In this document: piece by piece, positions 34,581 to 44,194 of the stretch
How the letters are laid out: every line of letters begins with the position of its first letter
Numbering within the stretch: the stretch's first letter is position 1
NCBI RefSeq assembly: GCF_900104515.1
Contig: NZ_FNJL01000002.1
Span: forward strand, 186,001-250,000
DNA: 64,000 nt
Direction of reading: 5' to 3'
From: Paracidovorax cattleyae
GTDB taxonomy: Bacteria > Pseudomonadota > Gammaproteobacteria > Burkholderiales > Burkholderiaceae_C
Notes under the pieces: generated by a model
What the model was told of the DNA's origin: nothing
Seen by the model: the letters and a program-made list of their open reading frames with translations, nothing else
Databases searched by the model: none
Position numbers and translations under genes: made by a program

Positions 34581-34965
34581 ATGGCTGAGGACACCTTGTC
34601 GCAAGGCCGCAGCCTGCACCCGCTGGCCTGGGCTGGCGGCTGCACCAGGTACTGCAATGGCACCACCTGCTGAGCCGCGTGCGTTCCCCCCGCTGGCGGA
34701 CGGGCGGTTCCACACCCTGATGTACGTCATCGCGGCCGTCGGGCTGTGGCGGCTCTGGAAAGCGCGCAGCGTGCTCGCCGCATCCGAAGCCGATCATCGT
34801 CTGGCCGGCAGTGCCTTGCCCGGCTTCGGGCTCTGGCACCTGCTGGATGCCCCGTGCCGTCGCACTGGCTGCTCTGGGCCTGCACCGCGTGCGCGACGCG
34901 GCGGAGATACCGCTGCTGTGGCGCATCGGCTGGCTCCTGCTGAACGCCATCTCCGGTGGCCGCGG
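34581..34965 (+). pseudogene. DUF2243 membrane protein, broken by several frameshifts
   Basis: Pieces of one DUF2243 protein occur in order but in different frames: RSLHPLAWAG, LHQVLQWHHLLSRV, then LADGRFHTLMYVIAAVGLWR, LPGFGLWHLLDA, PSHWLL, and GLHRVRDAAEIPLLWRIGWL. The glycine-rich stretch expected after the first piece is missing. At least three frame changes and one deletion separate the pieces. No single reading could give a working protein. Confidence 0.75.
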
Positions 34966-35046
34966 AAACGGCCCGGGCGCCGTGGCCGTGGCTGGCCCGC
35001 TACCGGTCCCGTTGCGCAGACGGCCGCGCGGGGCTCCAGCCCCGGT

Positions 35047-35349
35047 GTGGCGGGCCGCTGGCTGGCCGCCGTGCTGCTGGTGGGTGGAGCGGCGCTCGCC
35101 TGCCTGTGGCCGCAGGGCGACCGGGGCGGCGATGTGATGGTGCTGTTCCGCCCGGGGATTTCCGCGGCCGACGCCATGGGGCGTCTTTCCGCTGCCGATG
35201 CGCGCGTAGTCTGGGCGGACCGGTCCGGTGCGCTGGGGATGCCTGTCCTGGATGGGCGCCGGGCCTTCCGCGTGAGCGCGGTCATTCCTTGCAGTTTCCC
35301 TTTCATCACTGCAGGAAGGAGTATTCCATGGACCACCGCCAACTGGTGA
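35047..35349 (+). pseudogene. Remnant of a small single-pass membrane protein
   Basis: From GTG 35047 the frame reads one hydrophobic segment (WLAAVLLVGGAALACLW) and a domain DVMVLFRPGISAADAMGRLS, then ARVVWADRSGALG, after which the sequence loses coherence and runs through the start of the next gene. It looks like the N-terminal two thirds of a small sensor-like protein often found beside DUF2243. Whether it is expressed is doubtful. Confidence 0.38.
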
Positions 35350-35614
35350 TTTCCGCCTCCGTCGTCCTGGAAGGACAGGCGTCGCGCCTGACGCGGGCGG
35401 ACAAGTCCTTCCGGGACGATGCTGCCCACAATGGCCATGCCGAGGTCAGGAGCAGCCAGCTCGCGCTGCAGAAGGCCCGGAACCCCAAGGTGCGTGCCTT
35501 CGCGCAGCAGATGGTGGACGACCACACCCAGGCCAACCAGCAACTGGCCGCGCTGGCAGCCGGGAAGAACATGCGCCGCAGGCCGGTGTCGGTGTGCGTA
35601 GGAAGTGCGGCGGT
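35328..35614 (+). pseudogene. DUF4142 protein, truncated at both ends
   Basis: A good ribosome site (AAGGAG) and ATG 35328 start a frame with the DUF4142 core: RADKSFRDDAAHNGHAEV, SSQLALQKARNPKVRAFAQQ, MVDDHTQANQQLAALAAGK. The signal peptide normally found in this family is cut short (MDHRQLVISASVVL runs straight into EGQASRL). The C-terminal half of the domain is gone: after about codon 83 the frame continues as nonsense to 35777, antisense to the end of ribD. A deletion probably joined this gene to the ribD 3' flank. Confidence 0.72.
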
Positions 35615-36745
35615 TCAGGCCATGGATTCCCGGCTGGCCACCCTCGCGCACACCCGCAGGTCCGGCCCGACCTGGGCGACCGAGCGGATGGTGAGGCCGA
35701 GCGCCTGCCCCAGGTCCGGAAGCGGGCCGAACGGCGCAATGCCTCTTCCTTGTCCCAGGAGCTTGGGGGCGAGGTAGAGCAGCACCTCGTCCACCAGACC
35801 GGCCGCGCACAGCGCTCCGCTGGCGATGGCGCCTGCTTCCACATGCACCTCGTTGGCTTCCCGTGCCGCGAGGTCCGCCATGACGTCGTGCAACGCCACC
35901 CGACCGTCGGGGCCGGGCAGGTGCACGACCGTCGCGCCCGAGGCGCGCAGTGCGCTCTCCTTCGATTCGTCCCTGATCGCGCAATAGATCACCACGCTGC
36001 GCTCCCGCGCACGCAGCAGTGCCGCATCCGGCGGGGTGCGCAGCCGGCTGTCGAGCACCGCGACCCAGGGCTGGCGTTCGGTGGGCACCTCGCGCACATC
36101 CAGGCGCGGATCGTCCGCGAGCACGGTGCCCACGCCCGTGAGGACCACGCAGGCCCGCGCGCGCCAGGCATGCGCGTCGGCGCGCGCCGCGGCGGAGGTG
36201 ATCCACTGGCTTTGCCCGTCCGGCAGCGCCGTGATTCCGTCCAGGGACGCTGCGGACTTCAGCCGCACCCAGGGCAAGCGCCGCACCATGCGGCTGAGAA
36301 AGCCGATGTTCAGCTCCCGTGAGGCCTCTGCGCCCGGGCCGACTTCCACTTCGACCCCCGCAGCGCGCAGGCGCGCGAACCCCTGGCCCGCCACCCGGGG
36401 GTTGGGGTCGCCTACCGAAGCGACCACGCGGGCGATGCCTGCTTCCACCAGGGCGTCGCAACAGGGGCCCGTGCGTCCGTGATGGGAGCAGGGCTCCAGG
36501 GTGACGTAGGCGGTGGCGCCTCGGGTGGCGTGGCCCCGGGCCCGGGCATCGCGCAGCGCCATGATCTCGGCGTGGGGGCCTCCGGCGCGCTGGGTCGATC
36601 CCTGGCCAATGACCTGCTGGTCGGCGTTGACCAGCACGCACCCCACGCGGGGATTGGGTGAGGTCCTGTAGAGCCCGTCTTCCGCCAGCTGGAGCGCACG
36701 CTGCATGAAATCGATGGGGAATGCGGAGGCGTAGGGCACGGACAT
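35615..36745 (-). CDS. ribD: Bifunctional riboflavin biosynthesis deaminase/reductase RibD
   Basis: Second and third steps of riboflavin synthesis. The 376-residue protein has the zinc deaminase motif (GGPHAEIMAL with HAE; LEPCSHHGRTGPCCDALVEA) in the N-terminal 150 residues and the reductase domain after it (RLKSAASLDGITAL, WITSAAARADAHAWR, DDPRLDVR, VHVEAGAIASGALC). The start at 36743-36745 (MSVPYASAF) fits the family; a longer reading upstream is not conserved. Its 3' end abuts the truncated DUF4142 gene. No FMN riboswitch was recognised upstream. Confidence 0.94.
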   Translation of the reverse strand: MSVPYASAFPIDFMQRALQLAEDGLYRTSPNPRVGCVLVNADQQVIGQGSTQRAGGPHAEIMALRDARARGHATRGATAYVTLEPCSHHGRTGPCCDALVEAGIARVVASVGDPNPRVAGQGFARLRAAGVEVEVGPGAEASRELNIGFLSRMVRRLPWVRLKSAASLDGITALPDGQSQWITSAAARADAHAWRARACVVLTGVGTVLADDPRLDVREVPTERQPWVAVLDSRLRTPPDAALLRARERSVVIYCAIRDESKESALRASGATVVHLPGPDGRVALHDVMADLAAREANEVHVEAGAIASGALCAAGLVDEVLLYLAPKLLGQGRGIAPFGPLPDLGQALGLTIRSVAQVGPDLRVCARVASRESMA

Positions 36746-36825
36746 CCGGGTATTTTGCGCTGACTGGTCGGATTGGCCCGCCAAACGGCATCGCCAGAGG
36801 CATGCCGCCGACCTAAGATTCCGGC

Positions 36826-37500
36826 ATGGACAATAACAGTTTGTTGTACTCCTTACGTTCGTGGCGGCCAGCGGGAGATGCATCTCCACGGCATCGGGAA
36901 TCGGGGTTTACCCTGGTGGAAGTGCTGGTGTCGATCGTGGTGCTCTCGTTCGGCATCCTGGGGCTGGTCGGAGTGCAGGCCTTTGCGCTGCAATCGACCC
37001 GGGAGGCCCGCCTGCAGGCCCAGGCGGCCAACCTGGCGCGGGAGATGGCGGAGATGATGCGGGGTAACAACCAGATCGGCATCAAGAGCGATGCCAGCTT
37101 GAATCCGTATCTCGTCAGTCTGCAAAGCCCGTTGGCCCCGGCGACCGCCGGCTATTGCCTGGGTGTGGCCTCGTCGTCCGCCTGCGCGGATGGGACGGCT
37201 GTGGCCCGTGCAGAACTGACTGATTGGCTCACGCGGCTGGATGCCGCCCTGCCTGGCGCGCGGGTGGTCATCTGCTTCGACAAGGCGCCCTACGACAGCA
37301 ACGGCATGCCGCAATGGAACTGCACTGCTGGAACTGCCGGCGTGGATGAAATCGCGGTCATCAAGATCGGCTGGACCCGCAAATCCACGCTCCGTGCATC
37401 GGAGTCCGCCGGCATCGAGACCGCTGCGGCCAGCACCAGCTACCCCTATGTGGTCTTCCCCGTCACGAGCGGCAACCCGATGGGAGCGCCCTCGCTATGA
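36826..37500 (+). CDS. pilV: Type IV pilus minor pilin PilV
   Basis: The 224-residue prepilin has a 26-residue leader and the cleavage/methylation signature ESG-FTLVEVLVSIVVLSFG (Glu5 present), followed by GLVGVQAFALQSTREARLQA and a disulfide-capable C-terminal region (YCLGVASSSACADG). It opens the minor-pilin operon; the stop overlaps the pilW start by ATGA. A plain ribosome site is not obvious. The 80 bases upstream separate it from the divergent ribD. Confidence 0.93.
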   Translation: MDNNSLLYSLRSWRPAGDASPRHRESGFTLVEVLVSIVVLSFGILGLVGVQAFALQSTREARLQAQAANLAREMAEMMRGNNQIGIKSDASLNPYLVSLQSPLAPATAGYCLGVASSSACADGTAVARAELTDWLTRLDAALPGARVVICFDKAPYDSNGMPQWNCTAGTAGVDEIAVIKIGWTRKSTLRASESAGIETAAASTSYPYVVFPVTSGNPMGAPSL

Positions 37501-38540
37501 GTCGCTTTTCCAAAGCCGCCGGCCGCAGGGGCCGGCAGAGGGGCCTGACTCTGGTGGAACTGATGGTCGCGATGGTCATCAGCCTGCTGATCGTATTGGC
37601 TGCGACCGTGGCCCTGGTGGTTGCCCGGCAGGGCTTCAACAACGTCGATGCGGCATCGCAGCTGCGCGACAACGCCCGCTTCGTGGAAGACATGGTTCAG
37701 CGCCTGGGCGTGCAGGCGGGCTACCGCGACCTGTTCCATGCGGCCTATGACGAGAGCGCCAGCACCAGCGGGCTCGATCCGTCCGCGGTCCCCAATACCT
37801 TCGTCTATGGCTTCAACAACAAGGCACGTACCGGTTCGGACAACTGGTACCAGGCCAGCACGGCCCGTACGTCGGGCAGCGTGGGATATGGCAGCGACGT
37901 GCTCGTCCTGCGCTTCCAGCCCGCGACATCCAACAGCGATGCCACCAAGACGGACAATGCAATGATCGACTGCTCGGGTTATGCGCCCGCCGTGAGTGCC
38001 AAGGACCGCTACGACCGGGTGGCGAGCGTGCTCCACATGGACGTGAGCAATGATGGCGAGCCGGCACTGATGTGTACGCGCTGGTACCTCGACAGCACGA
38101 ATACGCTGCAGACGGATACCGGGCCGCTGATCTCCGGGGTCGAGGACTTCCAGGTGCTCTATGGCGTGGACGGCATTCCTGCCAACAACGCCACGATGCC
38201 TGCCGCTTCCACGGTGGACAGCGTGCAGGACCGATTCCTGCGTGCCGACCAGATCACGGTCTCCGATCCGCTGGTGTCTGCCGCGAACTGGCGCCGCGTG
38301 CGCAGCATCCGGATCGGCATGGTGTTGCGGGGCGCGCCGAACTCGGCCGTAGACCGCACCTCGCAGACCTACTACCCCCTGGGCACCGCGAAGGGATCGA
38401 GCGGCGGTGCCATCGGCAGCATGTTCGCCGATGACACGAACGATCCAGGAGCCGTGTTCACGCCGACCGCCGACGGCCGGCTGCGGCAGGTGGTCACCTT
38501 CACCGTGCATTTGCGCAACAACCAGCGGGAGCCTGGATGA
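37497..38540 (+). CDS. pilW: Type IV pilus minor pilin PilW
   Basis: The 347-residue prepilin has the signature QRG-LTLVELMVAMVISLLI (Leu at +1, Glu5 present), then the PilW pattern QLRDNARFVEDMVQRLGVQA and a long globular domain ending in the family VVTFTVHLRNNQREP. PilW helps prime pilus assembly with PilV, PilX and FimT. It overlaps pilV and pilX by four bases each. Confidence 0.93.
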   Translation: MSRFSKAAGRRGRQRGLTLVELMVAMVISLLIVLAATVALVVARQGFNNVDAASQLRDNARFVEDMVQRLGVQAGYRDLFHAAYDESASTSGLDPSAVPNTFVYGFNNKARTGSDNWYQASTARTSGSVGYGSDVLVLRFQPATSNSDATKTDNAMIDCSGYAPAVSAKDRYDRVASVLHMDVSNDGEPALMCTRWYLDSTNTLQTDTGPLISGVEDFQVLYGVDGIPANNATMPAASTVDSVQDRFLRADQITVSDPLVSAANWRRVRSIRIGMVLRGAPNSAVDRTSQTYYPLGTAKGSSGGAIGSMFADDTNDPGAVFTPTADGRLRQVVTFTVHLRNNQREPG

Positions 38541-39184
38541 TGTCCCGTACTCGAACCGATCACTGCGTACGACGCTCGGTGCTTAGTGTCCGGACAGAGG
38601 CCGGCATGTCGCTGATCGTCGTGCTGCTGATCCTGGTCGTGGTGTCCATCCTGGGCGTGGCGGGCATCCAGATCTCGATGATGGGCGAGCGCTCGACCCG
38701 CAACGACCGCGACAAGCAGGTGGCGTGGCAGTCCGCCGAGGCGGCGCTCATCGATGCGGAATTGGACATCCTCGGCAAACCCGATGCCGCCACCGTCACC
38801 AAGCGCGGAGAGGTCTTCAAGCGGGGCAGCACGGATGTCTCGAAGTTCCTCCCGGGTTGCGGCAGCGATCAACGCGCCAAGAACCTGGGCTTGTGCTACT
38901 CCCTGCCCGGCGTGGCGCCTGCATGGCTGACGGTGGACCTGGCATCGTCCACCAACCCCCAGTCCGTGACCTTCGGCACCTTCACCGGGCGTGTGTTTCC
39001 GTCGGGCCAGGTGGGACTCCAGCCCGCCGCGCCGCCGCGCTACGTGATCGAACTGGTGGAAGACCCCGAGGGCGCCCGCCCCACCGCTCCCAAGGACCGC
39101 AAATACATCTACCGCGTGACTGCCATGGGATTCGGCCCCAGTGCCTCCACCCAGGGCGTCCTGCAGATCGTCTACAGAAACTGA
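38537..39184 (+). CDS. pilX: Type IV pilus assembly protein PilX
   Basis: The 215-residue protein has the prepilin-like segment EAG-MSLIVVLLILVVVSILG after a 23-residue leader; position 5 is not Glu, as often seen in PilX/GspK-type minor pilins at the tip. It continues ERSTRNDRDKQVAWQSAEAALIDAE, a typical PilX block, and ends in a domain with APKDRKYIYRVTAMGFG. The start overlaps the pilW stop. Confidence 0.9.
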   Translation: MMSRTRTDHCVRRSVLSVRTEAGMSLIVVLLILVVVSILGVAGIQISMMGERSTRNDRDKQVAWQSAEAALIDAELDILGKPDAATVTKRGEVFKRGSTDVSKFLPGCGSDQRAKNLGLCYSLPGVAPAWLTVDLASSTNPQSVTFGTFTGRVFPSGQVGLQPAAPPRYVIELVEDPEGARPTAPKDRKYIYRVTAMGFGPSASTQGVLQIVYRN

Positions 39185-39191
39185 GCCCGCC

Positions 39192-42100
39192 ATGAACGCC
39201 CAGAGTCCATCCTACCGGCCCTCCCTGCGCCAGCGGGGCTTCATCAGCAAGCCGTTCCTCGGGGCCGTGGCCATCCTGGCGGGCCTCGTCGCGTTCGGGA
39301 CGTCTTTCCTGGCGATCGGCGCCGGCTCGCCCGTCACCACGCCGCCGATCAATCTGTCCAGCGACCCGCTGTACGCGGTGAACGTGAAGGACAAACCCAC
39401 CATGGCCCTGGCCCTGTCGGTGGAATATCCCACCGTGGGTGCCCAGTACGTCAACGTGCCCAACACGAACACCGACGATTCGTACGCCAACACCAATGAA
39501 TACCTCGGCTACTACGACGCGGAAAGCTGCTACCGGTACAACGACGCGCCGACCGAGACGCCGGAAAGCGGAAGGACAGCCGCTGATTACAAGCGCTTCG
39601 ATCCCATCGGAAGAGCCACGAACCGCAAATGCAACGATGCCTTCAGCGGAAACTTCCTGAACTGGGCCACCAATTCCGCCGTGGACATGCTGCGCCTTGC
39701 GCTCTCCGGTGGCGACCGCTATGTCGATACCTCGACGCTGACCATCCTGCAGCGGGCCGTGCTGCCGAACGGCGATCCCATCTGCATGTGGAATTCGAAC
39801 AACTTTCCGGCGAAGCGGCTGGCGAAGGATGGGGGCGGAGCGAACTCCTATTGGGGTGCCGTGCCGAATGCCATGGTGACCGGCGCCAACGGCAACGACA
39901 TCTGGGTGGCCAACACGCTGAACCGGGTGTACTTCCGGGCGGGGGCGTCTGCCGCGGGATCCTGCACGGATAGCAGCGGATATATGCTCGGTGCGCCCAC
40001 GACGACGCAGAGCCGTGGCACGACCACCTACCAGAACAATGTAGCTTTGCCGAACGATGCCGTGCTGTGCACGGCAGAAAACGCCATGTGCAACTTCACC
40101 GGCGTGCGCGAGGTGTGGTTCGGCGTTCCGCCGTCCTTCCTTTTCCCGCGCCAGAACTGGGCCGTCGTGCCCGCCTCGAATGGCATCAATTGCAACTACC
40201 AGGTGATCGGTGATCCTGCCCCCGGCCAGGGCAAGAATTGCTATACGCGCCCCTACACGGGTACATGGCAGCCCCCGCAAAGCACGGCGCTCAATTCCGA
40301 CGGTTTCTTCTATTCGCGCGTGCAGGTCTGCAACAAGACCGGCGACCTGCTGCAGGATATCCGTGACTACGGCCTGTGTACCCAATACCCGAGTGGCAAC
40401 TACAAGCCCGTGGGCGTGATCCAGAAGTATTCCGACCAGCTCAGGCTGGCGGCATTCGGCTACCTGATGGACCAGACGGCAAGCTACAACAATGGCCGCT
40501 ATGGTGGCGTACTGCGTGCGCCCATGAAGTACGTCGGGCAGAAAACCTTCGATGTGCTGGGTCGTGAGGAAACCACGACGAATGCGAAGGCCGAGTGGAA
40601 TATCAACACGGGCATTTTCAACAAGAATCCCGAGTCCGACACTGTCTTCGGGATCAGCGGGGTGATCAATTACCTGAACCAGTTCGGCCGGACCGGGCCC
40701 GTGCCGGGGCGCTACAAGATATACGACCCGGTCGGAGAACTGTATTACCAATCACTGCGGTACATGCAGGGCCTGGCGCCCACCGGGGATGCGATTTCCG
40801 GCCTGGGTACCCCTTCCACCGGCAGCGCGCTGTACGACGGCTATCCGGTCTATACCGACTGGACCAATATCGATCCCTACGGTGGCTCTCGTTCTCCTTC
40901 GGAGAACTATTCGTGCGTCCGCAGCAATATCGTGGTGATCGGGGACATCAATACCCACGACGGCAATTGGCGCAACATCCCCACCTCCGATGATCCGGCC
41001 AACAATGCCACGAACTTCCGCACGTGGCACCAGGTGGTACAGGCGTTCGAGAAAGGCACGTCCATGGCCTATGTGGACGGCCAGGGCGTCAACCGCACGA
41101 CGTCCAATCCCAACACGCCCAATCCGAACGTTCCTTCCAATAGCCAGACCAGCCAGATCATGGGGTACGCGTACTGGGCGCATACCCAGGACATCCGCGG
41201 AACCCGATGGACTGCGGCCACCGCGAAGCAGCGCCCGGGATTGCGTGTGAAGACATTCCTGTTCGACGTGAACGAATACGCGGCCCAGAACGATGTCACT
41301 ACCCGGCAGACCCGCAACCAGTTCTTCATGGCCGCCAAGTACGGGGGCTTCAACTCGACCTCATCGACATCGTCGTCCTCTAACGCTTCGGTGGATCCTT
41401 ACAATGCCTACGGCAATCCGTTCCGGAACCAGGCCACCAACACAAACGACAACAACGTCTGGCAGAAGCCGAGTTCCCCCGGCGAAGCGTCGACTTACTA
41501 TCTGCAGAGCGATGCACGGGGGGTGCTGGCCGCGTTCAAGGCCATCTTCGAGAGTTCGATCGGCAGCGCGCGCAGTATCGCTGGCAGCGCTTCTGCCTCC
41601 CGCGTGCAGGCAAGTGCGGACAACTTCCTGTATTCCGCGAAGTTCGACGTGGCTTCGTGGACGGGTGACGTGATCGCAGAGCAGATCACGCGATCGGGGT
41701 CAGGGGCGTCGGCCGGCCTTTCCGTGTCGTCCAACCCGGTGTGGAGTGCCGCTGCCCGCCTGAAGGCCAAGAATGCTTCCGATCGGAAGATCTTCGCCGG
41801 TCATGGCAGCCGGCAGGCTGCTACGGAGTTCACGTGGAGCGGTATCAGCGGCAAGCCGATGCAGACGTCCCTGAGCAAGGCGTCTCCGAGCGCGGCGGCG
41901 GATTCCCTGGGGCCCGACCGTCTGGACTACTTGCGCGGGGTGCGAACCAATGAGGGCGCAGGTGCCCAGTTCCGTGTGCGAACGGAACTCCTGGGAGACA
42001 TCGTGAACTCCGGTGTCACGTTTTCCGGTCCGCCCCCAGCGGCATTCACCGGGAACAGCTATGCCCTGTTCAGCGCCAGCAGTGCGAATGGAAGCCGTTC

Positions 42101-43703
42101 CCCCGTGGTGTTCGCGGGAGCGAACGATGGCATGCTGCACGCCTTCGCCGCCCAGACGGACACTGGCAAGGGCATCACCGCAGGGGACGAGTTGTTTGCC
42201 TATGTTCCCAGTTGGATGGGCCCGAAGCTCTCGGCCTTGACTTCGCCGACCTATGTCAACAACCACCAGGCCTATGTCGACGCCCCATCTGCCGTGGGAG
42301 AGGCCCAGGTCGCTTTCACGTCGGGCGCAGGCAGTGCCACCGACTGGAAGACCGTGCTCGTTTCCGGCACCGGCGCCGGCGGCCGGGGTGTGTTCGCGCT
42401 CGATGTCTCCAAGCCGGAAACCTTTGCAGTCGGCAATGCGATGTGGGAATTCACCGGTGCCGACGATTCGGACATGGGCTTCGTGATCGGGCGCCCGCAG
42501 ATCCTCAAATTCCGGACCGGGGCGGATACCTATCGCTGGTTCGCCGTCGTGGCCAGCGGGGCGGACAATTACTCCAGCACCTTCGACAGTGGGGGCGGCG
42601 GGGGCCGTCCGGCGCTCTTCCTGCTCGCGCTGGACAAGGCTTCGGGGGATGCCTGGGTCGAAGGGACCAACTACTTCAAGCTGATCTTCCCCGTGGACGC
42701 GACCCTCGCTGCCACCGTGGCCACGGGCATGGCGAATTTCACGCCTCTCTACGCCCGCGGTGGGGAGGTCACGCAGATCTATGCCGGAGACCTGCATGGC
42801 AAATTGTGGAAACTGGATTTCACCTGCGCCACGTCCACTGCTGCCGGCTCTTCCTGCACATATGGCTACAAGGCCACCAGCAGCTGGACGGTGGCCGGCC
42901 TGAGCAGTTTCGGCTCGGGCGGAACCCCGTACCCCTTCTTCATTGCCAAGGATGCTTCGGGCAACGCGCAGCCGATCACTTCGGCGCCGCAACTTTTCAC
43001 CGGTCCGATCGTGAACAGCCAGGAGACGTTCTACGTACTGATCGGAACCGGCAAGTACCTGGAATCGTCTGACCGGACTTCCACCAGCACGCAGAGCGTG
43101 TACGCCCTCTACGACAACGGCTCATCCACGGCCGACTCTTCCACTCCCGCTGCGGCCATCTCCGGACGGAGCCGGATGGCCCCGGGAACGGTGAGCACCA
43201 CGGCACAGACGGTGAGTGTCGCCAGCTTCAAGTGGGGCCGCCCCCAGAGCGATGGCGACACCACCCAGCGCGCCGGCTGGTACATCGATCTGCCGAGTTC
43301 CGGCGAGCGGTCCATCAGCGGCTTCACCGACCTCGGCGGACTGACGGTGGCGTTCAGCACGGTCATCCCGGGAGATGTCACCTCTGCAGGAGCTTGTAAC
43401 GCCAATCCAGGTTCAGGACGCCAATACACGGTGGATGTCGCCGCGGGCACGGGCAGCACGGCGGAGTCCCAGGTAGGGCTGCTGAGCGCATTCGTGGTGA
43501 TCGAGGACACCGCCAGTTCCACGGTGACCAATTACGATAGCACCGGCCAAGCCGTGCGCACGATCATGAAGCGCAGCCTGCAGACCGGCTCCTCGGGCGT
43601 CACCGAAGGCAAGAGCACCCCGGTGCAGGAGGTGGTCGGCCGGCTCAGCTGGCGGCAGATCTACGATTACCGGCAACTCCGCAAGGACGCGACAACCCCA
43701 TGA
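39192..43703 (+). CDS. pilY1: Type IV pilus tip adhesin PilY1
   Basis: The 1503-residue protein has an N-terminal hydrophobic segment (FLGAVAILAGLVAFGTSFLA) and a C-terminal PilC-type beta-propeller (VVFAGANDGMLHAFAAQTD, DELFAYVPSWMGPKLSALTS, VYAGDLHGKLWKLDF-like block IYAGDLHGKLWKLDF). Before that last block, where many PilY1 proteins have a DxNxD calcium loop, the sequence reads ARGGEVTQ, so no canonical site is seen there. The N-terminal half is rich in Asn, Ser, Thr and Tyr, as in adhesins. The start is at 39192; the stop overlaps pilE. Confidence 0.93.
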   Translation: MNAQSPSYRPSLRQRGFISKPFLGAVAILAGLVAFGTSFLAIGAGSPVTTPPINLSSDPLYAVNVKDKPTMALALSVEYPTVGAQYVNVPNTNTDDSYANTNEYLGYYDAESCYRYNDAPTETPESGRTAADYKRFDPIGRATNRKCNDAFSGNFLNWATNSAVDMLRLALSGGDRYVDTSTLTILQRAVLPNGDPICMWNSNNFPAKRLAKDGGGANSYWGAVPNAMVTGANGNDIWVANTLNRVYFRAGASAAGSCTDSSGYMLGAPTTTQSRGTTTYQNNVALPNDAVLCTAENAMCNFTGVREVWFGVPPSFLFPRQNWAVVPASNGINCNYQVIGDPAPGQGKNCYTRPYTGTWQPPQSTALNSDGFFYSRVQVCNKTGDLLQDIRDYGLCTQYPSGNYKPVGVIQKYSDQLRLAAFGYLMDQTASYNNGRYGGVLRAPMKYVGQKTFDVLGREETTTNAKAEWNINTGIFNKNPESDTVFGISGVINYLNQFGRTGPVPGRYKIYDPVGELYYQSLRYMQGLAPTGDAISGLGTPSTGSALYDGYPVYTDWTNIDPYGGSRSPSENYSCVRSNIVVIGDINTHDGNWRNIPTSDDPANNATNFRTWHQVVQAFEKGTSMAYVDGQGVNRTTSNPNTPNPNVPSNSQTSQIMGYAYWAHTQDIRGTRWTAATAKQRPGLRVKTFLFDVNEYAAQNDVTTRQTRNQFFMAAKYGGFNSTSSTSSSSNASVDPYNAYGNPFRNQATNTNDNNVWQKPSSPGEASTYYLQSDARGVLAAFKAIFESSIGSARSIAGSASASRVQASADNFLYSAKFDVASWTGDVIAEQITRSGSGASAGLSVSSNPVWSAAARLKAKNASDRKIFAGHGSRQAATEFTWSGISGKPMQTSLSKASPSAAADSLGPDRLDYLRGVRTNEGAGAQFRVRTELLGDIVNSGVTFSGPPPAAFTGNSYALFSASSANGSRSPVVFAGANDGMLHAFAAQTDTGKGITAGDELFAYVPSWMGPKLSALTSPTYVNNHQAYVDAPSAVGEAQVAFTSGAGSATDWKTVLVSGTGAGGRGVFALDVSKPETFAVGNAMWEFTGADDSDMGFVIGRPQILKFRTGADTYRWFAVVASGADNYSSTFDSGGGGGRPALFLLALDKASGDAWVEGTNYFKLIFPVDATLAATVATGMANFTPLYARGGEVTQIYAGDLHGKLWKLDFTCATSTAAGSSCTYGYKATSSWTVAGLSSFGSGGTPYPFFIAKDASGNAQPITSAPQLFTGPIVNSQETFYVLIGTGKYLESSDRTSTSTQSVYALYDNGSSTADSSTPAAAISGRSRMAPGTVSTTAQTVSVASFKWGRPQSDGDTTQRAGWYIDLPSSGERSISGFTDLGGLTVAFSTVIPGDVTSAGACNANPGSGRQYTVDVAAGTGSTAESQVGLLSAFVVIEDTASSTVTNYDSTGQAVRTIMKRSLQTGSSGVTEGKSTPVQEVVGRLSWRQIYDYRQLRKDATTP

Positions 43704-44194
43704 CACAACCTCTTTCCAACCGTGGTTTCACTCTGCTGGAGCTGATGATCGTCGTGGCGGTGATCGGTATCCTGGCAGCGGTGGCCTACCCTGCCTATAC
43801 CGACTCCGTACTCAAGGGCAGGCGCGCCCAGGCTCGCACGGCCCTGGCGGAACTGATGCAGCAGCAGGAGCGTTTCATGACGCAGCGCAATTGCTACCTC
43901 GGGTTCAGCAACAGCGGGGGCAGTGCCACCGCCACGGCGAACACGAACTGCGGCATTGCTACCTCCTTCACCGTGCCTTTCAAGACGTATGCGGGCGAGA
44001 ATCCCGGCTCGGCCACCTACCAGTTGTCGGCCACGACCTGCAACAGCAGCCTGACACTGTCGGACTGTGTCAAGGTCGTGGCCAGCCCGGTCAAGTCCGA
44101 CCCCGCCGTGGGCGATCTCTCCCTGACCAGCATGGGCGTCAAAGCATGTACCGGCACGGCCAGCACTACCAATCCGAAACTGTGCTGGCCATGA
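43700..44194 (+). CDS. pilE: Type IV pilin PilE
   Basis: The 164-residue pilin has the short leader and signature NRG-FTLLELMIVVAVIGILA, then AYPAYTDSVLKGRRAQARTA and LAELMQQQERFMTQRN, the PilE family block. Cysteines near residues 72 and 83 and near the C-terminus can form the D-region loop. The position in the minor-pilin operon argues for a PilE-type minor pilin rather than the major pilin. It overlaps pilY1 and fimT by ATGA. Confidence 0.93.
   Translation: MTQPLSNRGFTLLELMIVVAVIGILAAVAYPAYTDSVLKGRRAQARTALAELMQQQERFMTQRNCYLGFSNSGGSATATANTNCGIATSFTVPFKTYAGENPGSATYQLSATTCNSSLTLSDCVKVVASPVKSDPAVGDLSLTSMGVKACTGTASTTNPKLCWP

Noticed and set aside
36746-36825. Sigma-54 promoter for the pil operon
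   Set aside because: The sequence TTGGCCCGCCAAACGGCA lacks the paired GG/GC spacing of a -24/-12 element; it is only a short palindrome.
36746-36825. FMN riboswitch ahead of ribD
   Set aside because: The 80 bases between ribD and pilV are too short and lack the conserved RFN-element sequences.
38982-40751. 589-codon minus-strand frame opposite pilX and pilY1
   Set aside because: Shadow of pilY1; it has no ribosome site or domain and would cut into a coherent pil operon.
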